The notes below the pieces were generated by a model. It was not told the DNA's origin, searched no databases, and saw only the letters and a list, made by a program, of their open reading frames with translations. Both the position numbers and the translations under genes were made by a program. Of a stretch of DNA of 64,000 bases, positions 58,570 through 64,000 are shown in pieces. Position 1 is the first letter of the stretch; each line of letters starts with the position of its first letter. The DNA comes from an uncultured bacterium (lineage in GTDB: Bacteria > Planctomycetota > UBA8742 > UBA2392), in contig CALLQI010000017.1 in assembly GCA_938014885.1 (NCBI GenBank), positions 1 through 64,000 on the forward strand. The letters are read 5' to 3'.

Positions 58570-59649
58570 TTAGACTTCTTCGAAGAAGTAGGGCTTCAGC
58601 ACCTGGATCTTCTTTTCGTAGCTGCTGGGGTCGATGAACCACAGTGCCGCCGCCACCGAAGACAGCAGGCTGTTGCCGTCCTGCGGCGTGAAGCAGAAGC
58701 CGTAGATGTCGCGGCCGCCCTTGACGTACAACGCTTCGTGCGGAATCACCGTCTGGTTCAGGATGCGGCCGAAGAAGCCGTGGTCGCGGCCGAAGCTGAA
58801 TACCTGGTTGGCACTTTTCTTGTACGTAAGCGCCTGGCGGTCGTCGGCCTTGATGATCTCGATCAGCTTGGGAACGCTGGTCTCTTCCTTGACGCTGATG
58901 TGGAAGCGGACCATGTGCATGTACTGCGTCGGCAGCTTGATCGCGCTGCTGAACAGCTGCGTCATCTCCCAGCCCTTGGTCTTGTAAAGGTGATAGGCAT
59001 CGCGAGCGTGGTGAGTGCCGAAGCTTTCTTCCTTGTGGCGGTTGCTTTCGGGGGCGGCGATGTAGCCCTCGTCCTGGCTGACGTCGTTGGCGCGGCGCAT
59101 GCATACGAAGTCGGCGTTGACCAGGTTGCCCGGGTCAGTGTTGCCCTTGGTGCCGAACATCTTTACCAGCACGCTGAGGTTGTGCGTGTTGCAGCTTACG
59201 ACCTGCACGAACTTGTCTTCGCCGGGCACCAGTGTTTCGTCATTGATGCCGCGCGCGTACATCTTGCCGAAGCCGAACTCGCTGCCCTGCGCGATGTAGC
59301 CCTTGCCACCCTGAGATGCGGCCTTCAGGTAGTACTGCTCTTTGTTGGCGAGGCCGGCGCCGCTGGGTGTGCAGTCAATGACCACGGTGGCACGGTTGAT
59401 TGCATCTTCGGTGTCGTAGCTGGCCTTGATACCCAGCTTTTCAAACCCGCCAAACTGGTCGCGGCTGGTGGCAAGCTTGGCACCGCGGCGGATCAGGTCA
59501 ACAACCTTGCTGCGGTCAGTCTTGAGCGGCGTGCGCTTGTTGAAGGTAACTTCGTCGACTCCAAGCTCCTTCGAGAAGTGCGTCAGCAGGCCGATCAGCG
59601 GCTCGCCTATGGTGCCGGTGCCGACGATGTGAATGATGTTCTTCGCCAT
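58570..59649 (-). CDS. Type II (archaeal-type) glyceraldehyde-3-phosphate dehydrogenase-like protein
   Basis: 359 residues. The N-terminal Rossmann loop is HIVGTGTIGEPLIG (about 7-20). VIDCTPSGAGLANKE (about 90-104) corresponds to the VDATPxGxG segment of archaeal GAPDH. C153 lies in VVSCNTHNLSV, the position of the catalytic cysteine (SCNTT in archaea). HHARDAYHLYK and MVRFHISVKEE are further conserved-looking segments. Ordinary bacterial GapA uses an SCTTN motif instead. It would oxidise glyceraldehyde 3-phosphate with NAD(P), or be a related dehydrogenase. The start at 59649 follows AGGGGATG. A predicted terminator lies downstream. Confidence 0.72.
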   Translation of the reverse strand: MAKNIIHIVGTGTIGEPLIGLLTHFSKELGVDEVTFNKRTPLKTDRSKVVDLIRRGAKLATSRDQFGGFEKLGIKASYDTEDAINRATVVIDCTPSGAGLANKEQYYLKAASQGGKGYIAQGSEFGFGKMYARGINDETLVPGEDKFVQVVSCNTHNLSVLVKMFGTKGNTDPGNLVNADFVCMRRANDVSQDEGYIAAPESNRHKEESFGTHHARDAYHLYKTKGWEMTQLFSSAIKLPTQYMHMVRFHISVKEETSVPKLIEIIKADDRQALTYKKSANQVFSFGRDHGFFGRILNQTVIPHEALYVKGGRDIYGFCFTPQDGNSLLSSVAAALWFIDPSSYEKKIQVLKPYFFEEV

Positions 59650-59849
59650 CTGCATCCCCTGTCCAGTGCGCCAAGAACAAACCCCGCGCGGCAATATCCG
59701 GTTGCGGGGCTGGTCGGGTGAAACCTCTTGGTCGCGAAACGGTCGTCAGCACTGGGGCAACGGGCCACCGGGCGAACGAACCAATCACTTCGCAAAACGT
59801 AGCAAGCGCGCGCCGCGGCGCCAGTAGTAATCGTCTGTGGAAAAGGGAA

Positions 59850-59872
59850 GGGGCGCGAGAATCTCGCGCCCC
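59850..59872 (-). terminator. Terminator of the FlgM-like gene
   Basis: An 11-bp perfect stem (59850-59860 with 59862-59872) with a single-base apex, so effectively 10 bp with a 3-nt loop. On the minus strand it is followed by TTCCCTTTTCC. It is 25 bp after the stop codon. Confidence 0.8.
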
Positions 59873-59897
59873 AAGGGAGAGATACTGGCTGCAGCAA

Positions 59898-60116
59898 TCA
59901 GGCGAACTCAACTTCCAACATGCGCGCCGCCGCGCGCCGGAACTCACCATCCAGATCAAAGGCCGGGTCCGTTACGCGCTGCTTGAGCGCGAGCACTTTC
60001 TCGGTACGCGCATTCACTGCCGCGGGGATAACCCCAGCTCCTTCGCCAGCCAGAGCGTTCAAGCGCTTGCTGGGGCGAATGCTTCGCTTACGTCCTGAGG
60101 TACCTGTGTCGCTCAT
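59898..60116 (-). CDS. flgM: FlgM-like anti-sigma-28 factor
   Basis: 72 residues. The disordered, basic N-terminus (SDTGTSGRKRSIRPSKRLNA) and helical C-terminus (RTEKVLALKQRVTDPAFDLD, then GEFRRAAARMLEVEF) follow the FlgM pattern, in which ERVEALKxxIxxGxxxxD leads into IAxxL helices. FlgM binds FliA and is exported through the hook-basal body. The call is strengthened by a FliA-type promoter starting 38 bp upstream. The protein is shorter than E. coli FlgM (97 aa) and the match is limited to the C-terminal half. Its own terminator makes a single-gene unit. Confidence 0.55.
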   Translation of the reverse strand: MSDTGTSGRKRSIRPSKRLNALAGEGAGVIPAAVNARTEKVLALKQRVTDPAFDLDGEFRRAAARMLEVEFA

Positions 60117-60153
60117 AGCTCACCGTCCGTTTCGATAGAGTTGTACGCATGGT

Positions 60154-60181
60154 TTATCGACACACCCGGGCTTTAACTTTA
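60154..60181 (-). promoter_or_regulatory. FliA (sigma-28)-type promoter of the FlgM-like gene
   Basis: Read on the minus strand, TAAAGTTA (60181-60174) is followed after 12 bp by GTCGATAA (60161-60154). The consensus for sigma-28 is TAAAGTTT, 11 bp, GCCGATAA, so 14 of 16 positions match with spacing one longer. The -10 box ends 37 bp before the start codon of the FlgM-like gene, leaving a leader of about 30 nt. Confidence 0.7.
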
Positions 60182-60199
60182 GAGGATTTGTTAAAGAAA

Positions 60200-60228
60200 C
60201 CGGGGCGACGGTGTAACCGTAGCCCCGG
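60200..60228 (-). terminator. Intrinsic terminator of the 1105-residue protein gene
   Basis: The outer stem 60200-60206/60222-60228 (7 bp) and inner stem 60208-60212/60216-60220 (5 bp) are separated by one G-A mismatch and have a 3-nt loop. The minus-strand sequence after it is TTTCTTTAAC. It lies 24 bp after the stop codon. Confidence 0.85.
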
Positions 60229-60251
60229 CAATGCTTTGCAACCGCACACCA

Positions 60252-63200
60252 CTAGCGGGTTAGAGTGCCCGAGTCAGCCTCATCGCGATACCAGAAGGTG
60301 CGCACGCGGCGGATCAGGTCACGGAAGTTCTCGAACTCATCGCCCAGACGCTCATAGCGCACGCGGTAGATCCACTCTTCGGTTGCGTAGCGCGGGTTGA
60401 AGAACGTCTTGGTGTTGCCTTTCACCCGGCCCCCTTCCACTTCAAGGGAAGGTGCCGGCAACTGAGTAACACCCGTGTCGTGTTCAAGGCCTGCGTTGGC
60501 GACGCGGCCGCGCAGCCCGCGGACCACGACGTTGGCGAAGTCCCACTCACGGTCTACACCCTTGAAGATCGCCACGCCCCACATTTCGGAAACGTAGCGG
60601 GTCAGGAAACGCGGTGCATCCATGCCGTCCCAGCGGTTGGCCGGACCCACCTTTTCGGCGAAGCGGGTCAGCACCTTCCACTGGCCACCCGCATCCTGAT
60701 ACACCACCGGGGGCGGCACAGTCCAGCGGCTCCAGGTGTAGAACGAGTTGTCGAGGCTAAGGGCGTTCTCGGAAGGCGTCGTGGTTTCGTACTCATCTTC
60801 GGTGGGACCACTGTCGTCCAAGCGGTGCGCGTCCGCGCCGGTCTTGGCGGCGTGCTCGCGGCGGTAACGGTCAACGAATGCGATGTCGGTCGAGGACTGA
60901 GTAACCACGCCGCCTTCTGCGGTGGCACGGGCAACGGCAGCTTCCCAAGTCTCTTCCGAGCCTGCTGCTTTCTGCTCAGGCGTCAGGGTTTTGCCCTCGT
61001 TGTAAACACCCACCACAACCTTCTGCGGCACCTTCACCGAGCGCACGATCTGGACTTTCAGCGTGGTCGCTGTGGGCGCACTGCCGGCCTTGGTCTGGTA
61101 TTCGTCGGCAGTCAGGTACTCGATCTTGCCGTCCGCGCCGATGTATTCGTAGCCGTCGACCACTGTCGGTTCGTCCACCATCTTCGTCTCGAAGATCAGG
61201 CGCATCAGCGGCTGCTTCACTTTGATCTTGGTCTGGGTCACCTTCGGCTGGCCGTCAGCGTCGAGCACCGGTTGACCCTGTGCGTTGCGCTCAACCGTCG
61301 TGATCGTCGTTTCTTTCTCGACGTAATAGACGCGCTCGGCCTTGGCCAAGCTGCTGCGCTCGCCGGAGTAGGGCCCTTTGAAATCGGCACCGTCTGAGTC
61401 GACCACGTTGCCGTCGGCATCCATGGCGCGGATGGACTCGGTCATCGGGATCGGGGCGTACTCATACATGTACATGTACTCGTATTCGTATTCCTTCAGG
61501 TACAGGATCTGGTCCAGGTGGTCGCGGACCAGCTCGCCCTTGTCGTCCAGCAGCATGATGCGGCTGCCCGACAGCTCGTCCGTGTAGTCAACCCAGGCCC
61601 CGTACTGGTCAAAGCGCGGCACTGGAACGGCATCTTCGGCCGCGTCGCCGAGCGGGGCATAGACGTACTTCTGGGCGTCATCGAGTCCGAAGCTGTCCCC
61701 CACCGGCGCAATGCGGTTGGTGCTGAACTCGCCTTCCGGGTCACGGGCAAAGTGCGCTGGATCAATCTTGCGCGGGTCATAGCTGCGGCCGGTGGTGTAC
61801 TCAACCAGTTCCAGCTTCACGACGCCGCGCTCACCGGCTTCGCCGGCCTTGCGGATGCCGCGCTGGATGACTTCCGGCTTGTTGAGGTCTGCGTCGCCGA
61901 CGAAGCGGCCCATTTTGATCTTGGGCAGGCCGATCAATGGGTCGTCGAAAGTCAACGCGCGATTGGTGATGTCGTTTACTTCGCTGCCGTAGCGGCTGAG
62001 GATGCCAGGGCCAAGCCGCGCCTTCCAAATGTTCCATTCCGCCTCGGTGACCTTGTCGCCGGGCTGGTAAGTCACGATGTAGCGGCGCAGGGCGCGGCCG
62101 CGCTTATCCAGCATCTTGACCGGGCGGCCAACAACTTCGCCGCTGCCCTCATACCACTCGCCGCTACCAAGGTCGGTGGCGCTGCCGGCGCGCGGGTCGC
62201 TGGGTGCCACAATCTTTCCTGAGACCTTGTACGTGGTGTTGGGGTAGTCGTCGTGCTTGATCTCGGTATCGAAGTCCTTCAACACCTTTTCGCCATCCTT
62301 GTACACGCGGGCCTTGGGGATCAGCACGAGTTGGCCAACTGCGGGATGCTCAGGGCCGATCGCGCCGCGCGACAGGTTCTCGCCCTGGCGGCCGCCTGCG
62401 ATGCGAGCGTTCAAGAAACCCGGTTCATTGGCGCGCAGGATGTGGCCGTAGCGGTCAATGCAGTCGCCCGCCTGGTACCGCAGCGCGGACAGCTTGCCCC
62501 ACATTTCATCGCTGGTTGAATTGATCAGGCGCGCGCCTTCGGGCAGCGCATCGCTTTCGGTAAAGTAGCCGACGAAGGCGTTGTCGCCATTCAGCGCCAC
62601 ATAGCGGATCGTTTCAACGCGGCCGTTGTCGCCAATCACGTAGTCGCGATAGGCCACGCAGCGCGGCCCGGACAGGTCAGGCGCGTCCTGACGGTGCGCG
62701 AAGCCCACCTGACGCTGGAAGTCCGACAGCGGGTGCAGCAGCATCACGGCTTCGTTGTAGTTGTTCCAGTTGCCCATCCACTCGTACATGCCCTCTTGCT
62801 CAGCAATGCGCTGCAGCACGTACGGGTCGCTGACCGGGCGGTACTCCTTCTTCATCTGGGCCTGGCGTTGCTCAAGACCGGGGCCCGTCACTACGTCGTT
62901 CTCAGGATCGACGGGGTAAGTGTCGTCGTCCCAGGGATCGCGCCCAATGTCGCGGGTGAAGGTCGTGAACACGAAGTCCAGGTGGCAATTGACGGGCACA
63001 CCCTCAAAGCTGTCCTGCCCTTCGCGCAGGTCGGTCACTTCCAGCGGCTTGGCCGGGCTGCCGATGCTGCCGTCTTCCGGGTTCTTGGTCGGAAGTTCGG
63101 TTTCCTTGATGCGACGGATGTTGTCGTTGATCACCCGGAACATCACGTACCAGTACTCTTCGGTGCTGCCGTCGGGGTAGTTCACGACGACGCGCTTGGG

Positions 63201-63569
63201 GTCCATCAGGTCAATCTTGAGCTGCCACTGCGGGTCATTCAGCTGGCGCTCAAGGCGCTGCATCATTTCGTGGTAGCCTTCGGCCGCGTAGGCGTCAGGC
63301 CCGCCGAAGCGGCCTTCCGTCTGGCCGGTGCCGCCCTGGCGCGCGTTGTCAGAGCCCTGGTGCGACTCGCGCGTGTTGTCGCGATTCAAGCCGCCCTTCA
63401 GGGTCTCGACCGCTTCATTGACGCGGTTTCGGTAGTCTTCCTTCGAGTCGCTGCCGCGCGGACCGACAATGTCTTCGCCAGCCTCAGTCATCGAGCGCTG
63501 GGCCAGCGATAAATGGGCGACAAAGCCGACCGCAAGGATGACGGTAAGGGCCCGAAAAACGTAACGCAT
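60252..63569 (-). CDS. Large secreted protein of unknown family
   Basis: 1105 residues with a signal peptide (VFRALTVILAVGFVAHLSLA). The mature protein is hydrophilic, strand-rich and acidic, with many Tyr, Asp and Gly, and only three cysteines. A short early motif QWQLKIDLMDPKRVVVNYPD is followed by long strand/loop stretches. A striking tyrosine run EYEYEYMYMYEYAP lies near residues 698-711. Valine/threonine-rich strands are frequent in the C-terminal third (KVQIVRSVKVPQKVVVGVYN). No CxxCH, protease or lectin motif is visible. It probably belongs to a lineage-restricted envelope or surface family. A terminator follows; the next gene starts on the other strand. Confidence 0.65.
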   Translation of the reverse strand: MRYVFRALTVILAVGFVAHLSLAQRSMTEAGEDIVGPRGSDSKEDYRNRVNEAVETLKGGLNRDNTRESHQGSDNARQGGTGQTEGRFGGPDAYAAEGYHEMMQRLERQLNDPQWQLKIDLMDPKRVVVNYPDGSTEEYWYVMFRVINDNIRRIKETELPTKNPEDGSIGSPAKPLEVTDLREGQDSFEGVPVNCHLDFVFTTFTRDIGRDPWDDDTYPVDPENDVVTGPGLEQRQAQMKKEYRPVSDPYVLQRIAEQEGMYEWMGNWNNYNEAVMLLHPLSDFQRQVGFAHRQDAPDLSGPRCVAYRDYVIGDNGRVETIRYVALNGDNAFVGYFTESDALPEGARLINSTSDEMWGKLSALRYQAGDCIDRYGHILRANEPGFLNARIAGGRQGENLSRGAIGPEHPAVGQLVLIPKARVYKDGEKVLKDFDTEIKHDDYPNTTYKVSGKIVAPSDPRAGSATDLGSGEWYEGSGEVVGRPVKMLDKRGRALRRYIVTYQPGDKVTEAEWNIWKARLGPGILSRYGSEVNDITNRALTFDDPLIGLPKIKMGRFVGDADLNKPEVIQRGIRKAGEAGERGVVKLELVEYTTGRSYDPRKIDPAHFARDPEGEFSTNRIAPVGDSFGLDDAQKYVYAPLGDAAEDAVPVPRFDQYGAWVDYTDELSGSRIMLLDDKGELVRDHLDQILYLKEYEYEYMYMYEYAPIPMTESIRAMDADGNVVDSDGADFKGPYSGERSSLAKAERVYYVEKETTITTVERNAQGQPVLDADGQPKVTQTKIKVKQPLMRLIFETKMVDEPTVVDGYEYIGADGKIEYLTADEYQTKAGSAPTATTLKVQIVRSVKVPQKVVVGVYNEGKTLTPEQKAAGSEETWEAAVARATAEGGVVTQSSTDIAFVDRYRREHAAKTGADAHRLDDSGPTEDEYETTTPSENALSLDNSFYTWSRWTVPPPVVYQDAGGQWKVLTRFAEKVGPANRWDGMDAPRFLTRYVSEMWGVAIFKGVDREWDFANVVVRGLRGRVANAGLEHDTGVTQLPAPSLEVEGGRVKGNTKTFFNPRYATEEWIYRVRYERLGDEFENFRDLIRRVRTFWYRDEADSGTLTR

Positions 63570-63841
63570 GCGGAACTCCGCGAGTTACTGGAAAGTCCTT
63601 CGGGGGGAGCCCGGAGTCTAGCCGAACCCCCCTCTGCGTCAAGGCATACGACTGTCATGGGCATGTCGCAGTAGGGCTGCCTTGAACCCAGATCTCGACA
63701 GTAGTTGGCGTGCCGAAGCGTCGAGAATGGTGTGAACAGTGTCAATTTCTATTTTGCGGAACCCGATGGGCCCGATTCTCGTCAGAATCTCCGACGCGGA
63801 CCTTCGGTCCTGACATGTTTCGTTCCGATGCGGAGACAGCT

Positions 63842-64000
63842 ATGCGGCTCAGTCGTGGAAAGACACTTGCCATGTCGCTTGCGGGCGGCGTGGCGATTGC
63901 GATTTCGGTGTTTGTGATCGGCCTGATCGGCGCGCAGGACAAGCCCGATCACCTGGAAGTCGGCAACAAGCACTTTGAGGAAAAGAGCTATCTCAAAGCC
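63842..64000 (+). CDS. 5' end of a secreted or membrane-anchored TPR-like protein (partial)
   Basis: 53 residues are visible before the window ends. After a basic start (MRLSRGKTLAMS) is one hydrophobic helix (LAGGVAIAISVFVIGLIGAQ) that could be a signal peptide or anchor. DHLEVGNKHFEEKSYLKA then looks like the first helix of a TPR (xxxxGNxxFxxxxYxxA). GGAG lies 7 nt upstream of the ATG; an in-frame ATG at 63815 is less well placed. The remainder of the gene lies outside the window. Confidence 0.7.
   Translation, partial: MRLSRGKTLAMSLAGGVAIAISVFVIGLIGAQDKPDHLEVGNKHFEEKSYLKA

Noticed and set aside
1..64000. tRNA, rRNA, IS elements, prophage or integrase genes
   Set aside because: No T-loop/cloverleaf pattern, rRNA-like stretch, transposase or integrase motif was recognised on either strand.

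Overview
The window is GC-rich bacterial chromosome with densely packed genes, few long gaps, and many terminators that are perfect GC-rich hairpins. No rRNA, tRNA, CRISPR array, IS element or phage gene was recognised. The mix of secreted TPR proteins, a VIT-VWA protein, an FHA protein, several large secreted proteins of no known family, cytochrome c and beta-helix proteins suggests a member of the Planctomycetota or a close relative. That placement is inference from style and content; no marker gene was searched.

Layout. Positions 1-353: end of a CDS, a heptanucleotide repeat and a cluster of five tight hairpins. 354-7503 (minus): benzoate-CoA-ligase-like enzyme, hotdog thioesterase, a diheme cytochrome c resembling fused CcoO/CcoP pieces, and three paralogous secreted TPR proteins. 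7788-14240 (minus): a giant MORN-like repeat protein, ribosomal protein S1 and the CrcB fluoride channel. 14288-19574: PHP phosphoesterase, two short proteins resembling secretin N-domains, a tiny membrane protein, an AMMECR1 protein, and ETF beta/alpha. 19969-27750: an AMP-ligase homologue with a histone-H1-like tail, an NrnA/FAH/CoaB/asparaginase run on the minus strand, threonine aldolase coupled to a 49-residue membrane protein, and a PhnD-like protein. 27844-30690 (minus): groES-groEL preceded by a receiver-domain protein and a small unknown gene. 30945-35026: PII, PgsA, ThiF/MoeB, a DUF433 protein and an ABC exporter.

35210-40240 is the highlight. It is a plus-strand cluster with a Vps4-like AAA ATPase carrying an N-terminal MIT-like domain, three small charged helical proteins with ESCRT-III-like architecture, a possible winged-helix protein and a WaaP/Kdo-kinase-like protein. 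It reads as a complete bacterial ESCRT-III/Vps4-type membrane-remodelling system. The assignment rests on motif-level reading and needs profile and structure checks.

40251-53130: a SRPBCC protein, MurD, a PEGA lipoprotein, a double-domain universal stress protein, a TPR lipoprotein, N-acetylornithine-type carbamoyltransferase, phosphomannomutase, the VIT-VWA protein and two unknowns. 53572-64000: an FHA-TM-CAP fusion, five tandem 83-bp two-hairpin repeats whose stems covary while their loops stay fixed, a beta-helix protein with a thioredoxin-like tail, an archaeal-type GAPDH, a FlgM-like gene behind a FliA-type promoter (suggesting flagella), a 1105-residue secreted protein and the start of a TPR-like gene.
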